From the NCBI RefSeq assembly GCF_019320115.1, contig NC_089589.1, forward strand, positions 21,972,580 to 22,036,579: a stretch of 64,000 bases of DNA. The letters are read 5' to 3'. Under the pieces are notes generated by a model. The model was given only the letters and a program-made list of their open reading frames with translations, was not told the origin of the DNA and made no database searches. Source of the stretch: Miscanthus floridulus. Lineage: Eukaryota; Streptophyta; Magnoliopsida; Poales; Poaceae. Position 1 is the first letter of the stretch. The number at the start of each line of letters is the position of its first letter. A program made the translations under genes and the position numbers. Positions 1-11,206 of the stretch are shown one piece after another.

Positions 1-1550
1 CAGAGTATGCCAGGGAGTTAGTAAAGAAAAAATCAAAAGAAATCTAGGGAACATGCTTCAAGAATTTCAAGGGGACATTGTACAAGAATTTTGTCCTCCA
101 AAATAAAGAGCCAGATTTTGATGGTGAACAATTTAGCAAGCAGAAGGGCTTCTAGCAGGCTTTCAAGGAATACAGGTTATCTGAGGAGTACTTAGAACTG
201 AGCAGGAAGAATAAGGAGAATTCACAGAAAGCGATGAATCCTCATCATCTCGGCTCTCGTGGCTACGCCAAAAAGATGCCAGAATTTGAAGTAGAACTTC
301 AAAAGATGGATCGCCTTGCTGAGAAAGGCGTTTAGGTTGAGACCGTCGATTGGGAGCTTAGATCGGTAATATACTGTATGGGGAGGAATGTACGGCACGC
401 CGAGGACGGGAGCTTTAGCTCCTCAAATCTACCCATGAGCGAACTCATCCAGAGGATCTCCCAGGTAACTGAGGAGGTGAGGCAAGGGACTCGCACTTCT
501 AATTGGGAAAAAGACGTGCTCACCCAAGCACTTGGAACCAAGGAGCACCCTGGTCGCACTAGAGGAACCGTTGTTGTTCCTTAGAAACTAGCATTCCCCC
601 AAGAATCTAACACTTACCGGAGCCGCTCAAGGGGTAGAGAGGAACATGAGACAGAGTATTTGAGGAGACTAAAAGAGATGGAAGATAGAATAAGAGGTGA
701 ATGTGCCTCATCCGGTGGACGACATCACTAAACCCATCAATGTCAGGTTGTACATCCGTCAGGAATGGACAAAGGATAAGGTGGCGCTCGGCCAGGCCTG
801 GCCTGTGGGAGACGGGACAATTAATGGCCGTCCAATTCCACTGGGGTACGCTCGCGTCACCATTGATAGAATACCTGATAAGAAGTATAACAAGATACCC
901 ATTGAGTACCCCGTAGCGGAAGACAGGCCAAAACTTGATCATAACAAGGGCTCTCAAGTGGCCTGGCGCAAGCGCTTCATTAAGCTTAACCACCAATTGT
1001 CCTCTGATGATGAGGATGATTGCGAGTCTTCGCCCACCCACGATGATAACTCATCATCTCCCAACAGAGATCACTCCCCTCCTCATCTGTAGTCATCACC
1101 CCGAGAAGACAGAGGTCTCCTTCTATTCCTCCTCGTCCGAGTCCATCTTCATCAGCCCCGAGAAAAGAGACTCCTCCTCCTCCTCATCCGACTCCATCTT
1201 CATCAGCGCTGGGAAAACAGAATTCTCGTCGTCATCCTCCTCCTCCACCTCAGCCCAAAACAAGATCAAGGACATCCTCGCAGTCGCAGAAAAGGTCCTT
1301 GGATTCGGTCGCTAATGCTCCCAAAGTGGACCAACAGAAAATAAAAAGGTCGTTCAGTGGCAGCGTTACCTCCTTGATGGAAGAAAAATTTATAGCACAC
1401 ATCAAGAAAGAAGATTGTATTAGTTTCTTCAATCTCTGTGCCTCACTGCCTTTGTTTATGTTGAAGTCCGAATTCGAAAGGCAAACACAGAATAAATATG
1501 CTACAACAAGAGACGAAGACATACACAATAAAGATTTAAGGAACATCTAG
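1..1550 (+). pseudogene. CACTA (En/Spm) TNP1-like protein relic, Transposase_24 plus DUF8039 regions
   Basis: This is a decayed accessory protein of a CACTA transposon, not a host gene. Around 190-330 a reading frame with HHLGSRGYAKKMPEFE resembles the Transposase_24 family. It continues at 378-584 with DVLTQALGTKEHPGRTRG, a hallmark of the same family. After a stop and a frame change, 697-1092 reads as a DUF8039-like domain (DDITKPINVRLYIRQEWTKD, then INGRPIPLGYARVTID). The frame then moves through a serine-rich linker (about 1100-1310) into a lysine-rich tail (1299-1550). At least three frame changes or stops separate these blocks, so no intact product is made. The 5' end lies outside the window and the 3' end runs into the assembly gap. 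Family assignment is from recognised motifs; exact borders are uncertain. Confidence 0.7.
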
Positions 1551-1671
1551 AAGTACGTCGAAGATAACCCAGGATTAACCATGGAAGTGGCCGCGACCAT
1601 CTATTATGATGTAGAAGGGACGGCAACACTAGCAATGAAGTATGTAAGGGGCAATTTTTTGTTTCCCGATC

Positions 1672-1771
1672 NNNNNNNNNNNNNNNNNNNNNNNNNNNNN
1701 NNNNNNNNNNNNNNNNNNNNNNNNNNNNNNNNNNNNNNNNNNNNNNNNNNNNNNNNNNNNNNNNNNNNNNN
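1672..1771. other. Assembly gap, 100 Ns
   Basis: Exactly 100 N bases, the usual placeholder for a gap of unknown size. The transposon relic on the left and the LTR fragment on the right therefore may not be adjacent in the real chromosome. Confidence 0.99.
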
Positions 1772-2940
1772 TAGCGTGGGTAACCTGCCGTTACTCACAA
1801 TAGATGGTTATTACTATTACTCTATAATAACATGGTGAAAGGAAAATGGAGACGCGGTAGGGATATGGTATGAGTTTCGGTGGATGTAACGGGTGGTGTC
1901 CCATGGCCAATGGGGCATAACTGGGTTGCACTGTTTTCCCTGTTCGTGTCGATTAAGGACCGTCCGTTGCAATGGATGGTAGTCAGGTCATAGACTTATT
2001 ATCCTGAATACATACTTGTGTATGGGCGCGGGAAGACTCATTGCTCTCTTGTCATGGGTTTCGGCTCTTTCTAGACCGACTGATTGGAGGCGGGGATGGT
2101 GGAGGTCTAAGCACCGCACTGAGTCCGGGACTCAGGAGCGGGGCTTGGAGTCCAAGTTTGGACGGGGACCTGGACCCCGTGACAGGAGGGTAGTGGGTTG
2201 GTCTTGCTTGTGCCTAGGGTATAAGTGGGGCGTGTGTTTCAGGGTACCTAGCTGGGATACATTGGTTCGCGAATCGCCGCGTGATGCGGTACGACATGAC
2301 TATGATCTAGCATCGTAGTAAGAACTGGAAAAAAGGTGAAGAATGGATCTGATTGCTCAACTTCTGCTTGAAAGTAGAATAGGTGCTTACCTAGAATGGT
2401 TAGCTAATGGACTAATCTAGACTACTAATAAAATGAACACATAAGGAATCAGGATTAGTATTGCTTTCTGCTAAAAGAAAACCAGCAAACCATAAAGCCT
2501 ATCATATCCTTTGGAGTCGGGAAATTTATTCCCACCAGTCGGGTAAGTCTTGTGAGTACATTGTGTACTCAGAGTTTATTTACCCCTATTGCAGGTGCAG
2601 CTTAACGATGACTTTTGAGTGGAGGATTCTTCTAGTGGGCACAGATGGATCCTTGTATTGAATCGCTAGATGTTTATTTTAATTCTATTGTTTAAAATCT
2701 GCACTCTAAACTCTGGTATTGTAATAATTTATTTTCAAGAACTCTTGTTGTATGAAATGGACTAAGTATTGAAATCTCGTTCTCATTGTTAGATCCTGGA
2801 TGGAAAAATATGGATTATTCAGGTTCTCCCTTGGGGTGTGCCCGACGGAACTATCCGATGTAGCTAACTTTTAGGGTGCTTAGTGTCTGGTGGAAGACAG
2901 GCGCCCCTAAAAGAATGTTATTTTAGACGGTTCTACCACA
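1772..2940 (+). repeat. Ty3/gypsy-type LTR fragment
   Basis: The stretch has no coding capacity. I recognise its phrasing from grass gypsy LTRs: a GC-rich block around 2090-2290, a stretch around 2550-2600 containing GTGTACTCAGAGTTTATT, and a terminal part that ends in TTCTACCACA at 2940, compatible with the CA end of an LTR. The left end is lost in the gap, so whether this is a solo LTR or part of an element cannot be told. The family call rests on memory of similar sequences. Confidence 0.45.
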
Positions 2941-2959
2941 TACACCTAGCATTTCTAGT

Positions 2960-3950
2960 CATGATTCTATAACACTTCCACAGTTGCATGAACCGATAGA
3001 ACACGCTGATGTTGAAACCCATGTGGAAAATCATTAGGAGGATAATAATATAATCACTCAAAAGAGTAAGAGACAGAGGACTACAAAGTCTTTTGGTGAA
3101 GACTATATTATATACCTCGTGGATGACACTCCTAAAACCATAGAAGAGGCATATTCATCTCTTAACGCTGACTTATGGAAGGAAGCTATTCAGAGTGAGA
3201 TGGACTCTTTTATATCAATTGGAACTTGGGAGATGGTCGATCTTCCTTACGGGTGCAAACCTATGGGATGTCAATGGGTGTTCAAGAAAAGGTGCTGAGT
3301 CGCTTTGGATCTTCCTTACGGGTGCAAACCTAATATCTCGTTTGCTGTGAGCAAACTTAGTCGGTTTGTTTCAAATCCGGGAGATGATCATTGGCATGCT
3401 CTCGAGAGCGTATTGCGCTATCTAAAAGGGATGTGAGCTATGGCATTCACTATACTAGGTACCCGAGGGTACTAGAGGGGTATTGTGATGCAAATTGGAT
3501 ATCAGATGCTGATGAGATTTAAGCCACAAGTGGATATGTGTTCTCACTTGGAGGTGGCACTGTTTCGTGGAAGTCTTGCAAGCAGACTATCTTAACGAGG
3601 TCAACAATGGAAGTAGAACTCATAGCATTAGATACCTCCCCTGTTGAGGCTAAGTGGCTTCGTGAACTCTTTATGGATTTATCGGTAGTTGAAAAACCAA
3701 TCCGGCTATTTCCATGTACTAGGATAATCATATGGTGATAATCAAAGTGAATAGTTCTAAGGATAAAATGAAGTCTACAAGGCATGTGAAAAGGCGATTG
3801 AAGTCTGTCAGAAAACTAAGAAACTCCGGAGAGTAATAGCGTTAACCTATGTCCATACATCTAAGAATCTGGCAGTTCAGTTCACAAAGGGTCTGTCACG
3901 TAATGTGATAGATGGTGTATCAAGGGAGATGGGCTTGAGACCCACGTGAA
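2960..3950 (+). pseudogene. Ty1/copia pol relic with internal deletion
   Basis: Two parts of a copia polyprotein are visible. The first (about 3050-3294) is the entry to the reverse transcriptase domain, with LNADLWKEAIQSEMDSF and CQWVFKKR. The second (about 3332-3950) is the RNase H-like end: FAVSKLSRFVSNPGD, then [32 protein letters not shown] and finally an ADQFTKGL-like motif. Most of the reverse transcriptase between them is missing, and stops and frame changes interrupt the rest. The junction lies at a duplicated 24-bp segment (3239-3262 and 3308-3331). Bases 3951-4107 are probably the start of its 3' LTR, cut by the element that begins at 4108. Confidence 0.8.
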
Positions 3951-4107
3951 GTCATTCCATAGTGGTAACCTATTTTATGTGATCGGAAATCCCATGAAGT
4001 AGAATGGCAAAACAAGCTAGTGGTTGATTGCTGGAGAGATCCTTTATAATAAGGTCCATATTGTTTGAGATGCACATGTCTCCTATGCTGTATCACAAGT
4101 TGGTTTA

Positions 4108-7100
4108 TGTAGCACCTGGTTTTAAGAACAAAACCAGATACACACCATATGTTAGCCCAGGAAGTCAAATCTCACATATAGCTACAAATAAGGGTACTAT
4201 CATAAGACAATGCTTAATATATAACGTACTTAGTATAAAGGATATAACCTTAGACATCAAACAGCGAAAAGACAACTCCGATCTTCAGGTAAAGACTCCA
4301 ATCCATAGGGACAACTGACTGGTTGATCACAAGCCTAATTCCTCCAAACTCAGCAATCTGGTACCCATCCGGGATTTTTATCCAAATAATTGAAAAAAAG
4401 CAAGCGTAAGTACAGGTCGTACTCAACAAATATAACATAGGGTTCATGAAGCTCAAAAGGCTGACACTGGTTTAACTGCGATTAGCTTTTAATGAGTCAT
4501 GTTTTTAGCAATTGGGTGGCAACAAGTTTATCACAAGCCCATAAACACATGATCAGGTAAACATAAATAGTGAATAGCATAAAAAATTAACCATTAGTGA
4601 GCATCTTCATCATCCATATCATTAGTGTTCGTCATCTATTCTGTAAGGGTTCCAAGGCTGCTCATGACCGTGAGCACGGCTGATATACCAGTTTCACACT
4701 CTGCAGTGGTTGTATACTTTCACTGTGAGTCGTGATTTACCCTTTCGTCTGAGGTAGCTAATCTCTTAACCCACTTCCAAGGAAGGTCGGTAGGGTTCAC
4801 TATAAAGCCTTTCAAAGGTTCGTCTAACAAATTAGGGCCATTAGATTCACTCGGCAAACAGATGTACGAAACCCCTTCCCGATGGCACAATGACACGCAG
4901 CCTATACACAAGGGGACAGAGGCTGTCCTATACCCGATTCGTCAAGCCATTCTTACGCTAATAAAGGTAACCACTAACAAGATAGAAAAGGTCCTCATAC
5001 TGAGCTAAAGCCAGAGCCATATAGCCCTCACAGCTGTACTGTAAGTCCTAGATGATTACTTATAGATAAGTCCTTAGGGAGAGGAATCTAGAGCATCATA
5101 AAAACAACCCACTGCTCTAGCCCTCTAGTTCCATGTAGCTAAAAGCATCTTTTAATGTTTATTGCATATACCATTAGTCAAGTTACAAGATTATGGTTGT
5201 AGTTGAGCACTAGCATCATACTACCCAATGCAATACCCCATAGGTAACAAGGTAGAGGGTAACAAAATACTAGGAAATCCTTAGTGGTAGTCAAGGTAGA
5301 CACATGCAATATTATTAAATGATTAAAGGTGTATATGACACAAGAAAGATTCCATGCAATACTTGCCTTAAACACCGATCCTTCGATGGGCTTTAATCTT
5401 CAATGTTCTTCTTCTTCTTGATCACCACATATATCTCACCGACTGGACGTAATCATAAAGCACCACACAAGCATCCATACACTCATACATGAAGCAAACA
5501 ATAGATCTAAATTAGAATAGTACACACCAAACATAAAATCAAGATGAAAAGTTTGTAAAATAAATCTATGTCTCGCTATGAACACACAGACGCGAAAAAC
5601 CACTCTAATCAGAGGCTACGATGAAAAATATACATCTACCGAAAGATCTGCTTCATACGTGGAAAAGAAAATTGTAGGCTTCATTTATTTTAACTATATA
5701 AAATTATATATGAGATATTTTATAATAATATAAATCGAATCAAGTCAATTTTAGATTTGAATTATAAAACTAAAGTAAAACAAACCGTATTTATTTATAA
5801 AATCCAGTTGCATAATCATTAATCAAGATATGATTTAAAACCATGAAATTTCAAAAATATTAATATGATAAACACTGTTACTAACATGTAGATCTCGTCG
5901 CTATGAATCTAACGCAACTTGAATGAGTCCAAACGGAGCTAAAACACAAAAGATATGAAATAAACAAGTTTTCCTTTATTAAAATAATAGATTAAATCTA
6001 ATCACAAATTTTAAAAAGTTGAAAAACATACTTAACAGTAGTATGAACATGTAGATTATGAAATTACGAACCTAACCCAAGTTGATCGTGTCAAATCAGA
6101 GTTAAAACGAAAAAAATTATGGCAAAAACACAATCAGTGGCAAATCTATAAATAAGTGAAAACTATTTTTGAAGTCAACCGAGCAAAATACGCTTTTGAA
6201 AGAGCAAGGTTGTAATCTACGGATGGCGCATGGACCGCGGGTTCTATTTTGAATAAATCGAGGGGTCTCTTTAATAAAAATGCCAATGAAAATGTATCTT
6301 CTAATCTGGACCACAGATCTCAGATCGAACGGTTGTCATTGGATCGGGCGAGGGAGAGAGAAAACTATTGCCGATAGTGATAGGGACGGCGGGCGGCGCC
6401 ATGGCCGACAAAGGGAGCTCAGCGGCGAAACTCCAAACAAGGCCTATGATGCACGGTTTTTCAACGGGAAAAGCACGGGGTGGAAGAGGAGGTTGAGGCG
6501 AGCTCACCTAGAAGGTTCCCAACGGCGAGAAAGCACAGAGGCGACTCAGCGGCGTCGAGCTCCACACAGTGGATCCGAGGCTACGAAGCTAGAGCATAGG
6601 GCAGCGCTAGAGCTCGGCTCTAGGGTTTGGCAAGGGCGGCACGAGCTTTGGCTCGGTGTTTAAGATGCCGAAGGACGTGGGGTGCACGCAACCGGAACAG
6701 GCGGGGCGGCGTGGACAGGGCGGACACGAACGGTGGCGCGGAGTCCAGCTCAGGGATGACTGGAGGAAAGGGATGGCCCCGACATGTAGGCCCGGCACGT
6801 TAGTCGTAGAGGAGGCACAGGACCCACAACGCGAGAGGGAGGCGGGTGCACGGCGGCTTCATGGCTGGGCCGAAGGACGTACTGGGCCGCGTCCTTGCTG
6901 GCTGCACAGGAAGGGAAAGGGAGAGCGAAATGGGCCGGGGCTGGAACAACAGCCCATGCGGAGGGAAGTGAGGGAGGGAGAGGGCAGGCCAGCCGCTGGG
7001 CTGCGTAGGAGCAAGAGAAGCAGGCCTTCGGCCAGATTGAAGAGAAAGAAAATTTTCCAATTTCCAAATCTTGTTCTTTTCCCAAATTCAAATGTAAACC

Positions 7101-7448
7101 AAATCAAATCTAAATGGGGGTTTCAAATATACCTTTTCAACTCAAGTAAAAATGAGGAATTTTATTAAGTCTTCCAAAAAATATTTTTACAATTTTTCAA
7201 TTCTTTTATTTTCAAATTTTCTTTTCTTTTACTTCAGAACCATTTTTAATTTCTTTTGCTAAAGCAATTTAAACCACTCAATCAAATACATCAAATGCAA
7301 GGGCATGTATGCACAAACATGTTGCTAAACCTTATGGTGAATTTTAATTTAATGAAAAAAAATATTTTCCTATATTTCATGAGCACAAAATTCCAAATTA
7401 AATCATTTTAGCTCTATTTCCAAAAGAGGCAAATTTTAGGGTGTTACA
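4108..7448 (-). repeat. Complete LTR of element A (its 3' LTR)
   Basis: It begins TGTAGCACC and ends GGTGTTACA on the plus strand, near-inverted termini typical of this family. It is AT-rich except for a GC island at about 6340-7040, rich in CGGCG and CCGG. The open frames in that island are compositional, with no protein family recognised. The final 300 bp are again AT-rich. The stretch at 4108-4480 matches the truncated copy at 9639-10030. Confidence 0.75.
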
Positions 7449-7964
7449 ATTCTACCCCCTTAAGACGAATCTCGTCCTCGAGATTCAGATGACGTCGACT
7501 AGGAGATAGGGATACTTCGTCTCTAGACTCTTCTTTACTTCATCGTGTAGTTCAATCATCTGGTGAGGATTCCACGTTACTTTGCATACCTTACTCAAAG
7601 TAACTTACCGAACTAATTCCAAGATTCTGACAGGTACTCCAACAACTCTCAGGTATCTCCAATCACTAGGCCACCTTTCCTTTTTAGTCTGTAATATCAA
7701 TTCCTTTTTCTTAAAATATTCACCTTCCCACGAAACCTTACGAATCTCTTGGTCAGAAGGAGAATCTACCACCATTCTTTAAAACATTAATGTTTTCGGC
7801 TAAGTTGCTCGATCTGGGAATACAACTCTTAATCCTTAGTGTCACCCGAACCTTCTTAGCACAATTCTCCATTGCTAAGGGCATCGGCCATGACTTTGCT
7901 TCTCCAAATGATAGCACTTTTCTAAGTCATAATCAATCTCATTCCAACGAAGATATCACAAGCT

Positions 7965-8263
7965 CAAGACCAACTTAGTGAAGATGTCCAGTAGATTCTT
8001 CTGTTCCTCCTAGATATCACTTTTACTTCTAAAAAAGACAGTACTTCCATGCTCCACAATGGATAACTCCAGATGCATGTTAGGTAGTTCAACTCACGCT
8101 TCCTTAATGGACTTAATGAACAAGGTACTATATTTTTCTTCTCGTATAAGGACACATCCACACCTTGACAAGGTGCATCAAAGTAGATATAAAACTCTTG
8201 TCCGGATCTAGCAAAGCAAATATTTGGTTTTACACCAACCTCTTCTTGGACTCCTTCAAACAC
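7965..8263 (-). pseudogene. Gypsy RNase H relic in element A
   Basis: A 99-codon minus-strand frame contains SGQEFYIYFDAPCQGVDVSL followed by RKRELNYLT. This aligns by eye with the gypsy RNase H core (family consensus around YCDAS.QG and LR.HE.NYPTHDLE). The frame is isolated and has no reverse transcriptase or integrase partner. It is a decayed remnant showing that the element descends from an autonomous gypsy ancestor. Confidence 0.6.
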
Positions 8264-9623
8264 TTAGCTGAGGTCTTAAAACTTCTCCAGTAGCTCTATC
8301 AATATCTTGATGATCTTGGTTAAACCTTCCTTGAACCTTTAATCAAATCTCATTGAGACTCTGAATTTCTCTCACATCTTTGGATACCACCATGCTTCTG
8401 CTGCACAAACTAGAACGTAGGACACTTCATCTTGCAAATTCTTCAACTTGGCTACCCCCCTTAAGAAAAGACAAACTAGGGGACACCAAGCATAGCTTGC
8501 ACATTCTTTTAGATGAGCTAACTAGTATCAAGATGTTCTGACATCCCGACGATACCTCTTGTGTATGGGCAAGAACATGAAATCTAGAATTCCTCGCGAG
8601 TAGAAAAACAACAGCGTAGTAAAATGACTGTAACTCTCATTCTGATAATCCAATGAAGTTGTAGCTCATATCGTGGAAAGATTATCAAATTCTCCACAAC
8701 TTCCTTATAGAAAACTGTTCCAAATTCTACAGTTAACTTGGTCGAAAATAGTGCACAAGAGAAACTGCTGGAAGTTCCAAACAGCATAGATGCATCGCCT
8801 TGTGATTTTTTTATCTCCATAAACAAAATAGCTATTCAAGGTGATTCTTGCGCTTAGAGAAAGATATTGAAGTCTACTATTGTCCAGAATTTTATCATGA
8901 TTTTTGGTTGTCCAAAATCAGAGATATAAGCCGAAGAGTGCAGACTGCTCCTAAAAGACAGGATAGGAAAAACAAAAGAACGCCATAACCCAACTATTAT
9001 TGCACTAATCCTTATACCTTAGGCCTATAAATAAATAAAATTGTGGGCAAACCCAACAAGATCATTGAAATCATTACAAAGATCCAAAACAAGCATAAAC
9101 ATAATAATAATTCAATAAAGCAATAGAGATGCACAACTCAATCATTGGCTCGACTTGCGATACTAACGTTTGTATTATATAAAGGGCACAAACTCCTATT
9201 CCATAATTAAGGTGTGGCTACGAGGACATCTAGGGTAGCATCCCTTGCATGATAGTGAGGGCAACACATCTTCCACTTTGTTGATCTAACCCGGCAATGA
9301 GCACTGTTGAGAGTTCCCATATTGAATTATTCTTTCTAGTATTTGGTTTTGCATAGCTGGTAACTTTTCCTTGTCAGAGGCGGTCAAAGGTGACATAGCT
9401 TGGTCTTCCTGAGATCTGATGTCGATGGTCTCCTCATTACGATCTATCTAACAGAGGGAGAGAGAAGATTCAGAATAGAGACAAAGTTTTATAACAGAAT
9501 GGAGTCAGGAGTGAGAATATATTTTAGAAAATATCAAGGTTAGATAGAAAGCAAGAACTTGGCAAGGTTAAAACATGCGAAAACATCTAGTTCTATCTAG
9601 GCTTGCGTCCTATCGTCAGCATT

Positions 9624-9635
9624 GTTCTGATACCA
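9624..9635 (-). other. Primer-binding site, element A
   Basis: The plus strand reads GTTCTGATACCA, which is TGGTATCAGAAC on the minus strand, three bases inside the LTR boundary. TGGTATCAGA is the usual plant tRNA-iMet-complementary primer site. Confidence 0.7.
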
Positions 9636-9638
9636 TTT

Positions 9639-10030
9639 TGTAACACCTGGTTTTAAGAACAAAACTAGATACACACCATATGTGAGCCTAGGAAGTCAAA
9701 TCTCACATATAGCTACAAATAAGGGTACTATCATAAGACAATGCTTAATATATAATGTACTTAGTATAAAGGATATAACCTTAGACAGCAAACATCGGAA
9801 AGACAACTCCGATCTTCAGGTGAAGACTCCAATCCACAGGGACAACTGACTGGTTGATCACAAGCCTAATTTCTCCAAACTCTAGCAATCTGGTACCCAT
9901 CCGAAATTTTTATCCAAATAATTGAAAAATAAAGCAAGCGTAAGTACATGTCGTACTCAACAAATATAACATAGGGTTCTTGAGGCTCAAAAGGCTGGCA
10001 CTGGTTTAACTGCAATTAGCTTTTAATGAG
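9639..10030 (-). repeat. Truncated second LTR of element A
   Basis: It starts TGTAACACCTGG and follows 4108-4495 base for base with scattered differences. It ends after AGCTTTTAATGAG, where similarity stops. The missing ~2.9 kb would be the U3/promoter side of the minus-strand 5' LTR. Confidence 0.75.
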
Positions 10031-10278
10031 GGATACATCTCATTGCTACCACGCTTTCTTATTACTGCCAATCACTGATTACTCTTAGGTTATCCTCCCG
10101 TGTATACAGAGAGTATTAGGCTTGAACAGCATCTATGAAGAAAGGAAAACTACAAAAACACGATGAACCAATATTGAGTACAAACCAAACTGAGCCCATG
10201 TGCAATAGTCGAATTGTCCAAAGCCAATCCCATGTGAACTCGTTAGTCATCACACAGCAGATGCCATGGTCTCTACTC

Positions 10279-10286
10279 TTTAAATA
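10279..10286 (+). promoter_or_regulatory. Putative TATA box of the DUF26 locus
   Basis: TTTAAATA lies about 130 bp upstream of the ATG at 10410, in non-transposon sequence that begins right after the truncated LTR. The spacing suits a plant core promoter, but no other element was tested. Confidence 0.35.
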
Positions 10287-10409
10287 GGGGCTCACTTATG
10301 CTATAGCCTTCTCGTCCCAAAGTACCACCGAATGCTTCATGCAAGCTACTCAACACAGCTAGCTCTCAGCTGCCTTCCCCTCCGGTTTGGTAAAACTAAA
10401 ACTGTAGCC

Positions 10410-11206
10410 ATGCCGGGTTCCATTGTAGTCCTCTCTCATCTTCCTTCTCATCCCGCTAACACTTCTCCAGAGGTGTGGCGCTGCCAACAGCATCACGGCC
10501 TATGAGCTACGATCCAAGAATTGCTCCAGCTCCGGAAACTTCAGCAGCGGCGGAGGCATCTACGAGATGAACCTCCGCGAGTTCCTCGCCACGCTCCCGT
10601 CAAATGTCATCAACAACAGAGGATTCTTCAACGGCTCGGTGGGATCCACGAACGCGGTGTTCGGGATGGCCATGTGCCAAGCCGACATGCCGTGGCCAGA
10701 CCACTGCGAGAGCTGTCTCCAAGCGGCCACCGCCGAGGCGCCCAAGGCCTGTCCGTCGAGCTACAACGCAAGTGTCGCGTACCGGGGCTGCGTGCTCCGG
10801 TACTGGGACACGCCCGTTCGCGCTGATGCCATTGACAACATCTTCAACAACATTGCGTTCTATACGCAAGACCACGCCATCCAGGTTCCTGATGCCGCTG
10901 CCCTTAATCAGACGCGGAAGGATCTGTTCGATGATCTGAGCAGCGAAGTTGTTACCCTCGCCCTTGATGATTGCATCGGGCAACCGCACGTTCAACAGCA
11001 CGCACAACCTCTATGGTATGGCGCAGTGCAACAGGGACTTGCCAAAGAAATTATGTTCCTACTACATTTGGGCGGTCGTCGACATTTGGGGTATGGATCA
11101 GAGGGGATGTCTATCACAGGGTATGCCATCTACATCAGGTACGGCTTGACGCCCTTCCAAGTTTACGTGCCAGACAACAGCAGTGGCCCTACGGAAACAG
11201 CAAAAG
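10410..11206 (+). pseudogene. DUF26 (Gnk2-like) ectodomain exon, copy 1, frame-damaged
   Basis: The exon encodes a secretory leader (around 10429-10490, LIFLLIPLTLLQRCGAANS) and two DUF26 domains like those of cysteine-rich receptor-like kinases. The first domain is intact, with CQADMPWPDHCESCL (C-X9-C-X2-C). The ATG at 10410 is one base out of frame with the leader, and a TAG lies just upstream in the leader frame, so translation start is broken or unusual. Compared with copy 2, a +1 insertion near 10955 and a net 10-base loss near 11090 shift the second domain out of frame and then restore the frame. The frame itself stays open to 11310. A donor at 11207 (AAAG|GTAAAC) gives a phase-1 exon end, the same as copy 2. 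It may be a dead duplicate or an alternative first exon for the kinase at 29235-32789. Confidence 0.7.

Larger units (their letters stand above)
7449..9638 (-). mobile_element. Internal region of element A, mostly non-coding
   Basis: On the minus strand it begins beside the primer-binding site (complement of 9624-9635) and ends in a purine run (complement of about 7452-7460). That run follows a sequence encoding NLEDEI-like residues (CTCGAGGACGAGATTC), typical of the pol 3' end of grass chromodomain gypsy elements. Only one coding remnant is seen, at 7965-8263. The rest has multiple stops in all frames. It resembles the internal region of element B (18358-20957), for example around 8585-8720 versus 19925-20060. 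Confidence 0.65.
4108..10030 (-). mobile_element. LARD-type gypsy-derived element A, right LTR truncated
   Basis: Two related sequences beginning TGTAACACC/TGTAGCACC at 4108 and 9639 are in direct orientation and flank a 2.2-kb internal region. Read on the minus strand, the internal region starts with a tRNA-iMet-like primer site (TGGTATCAGA, next to 9639) and ends with a polypurine tract next to 7448. This fixes the element on the minus strand. The left LTR is complete (3,341 bp, ending GGTGTTACA). The right one survives for only 392 bp and stops abruptly at 10030, where the upstream region of the DUF26 gene begins. Apart from an RNase H relic I see no gag or pol, so the element is non-autonomous. 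Confidence 0.75.

Noticed and set aside
6280..7168. Long plus- and minus-strand open frames in a GC-rich block
   Set aside because: They lie in the GC island of an LTR, overlap on both strands, and resemble no protein family; the same happens in the element B LTRs (17037-17746, 23289-24034) and at 26209-27132.
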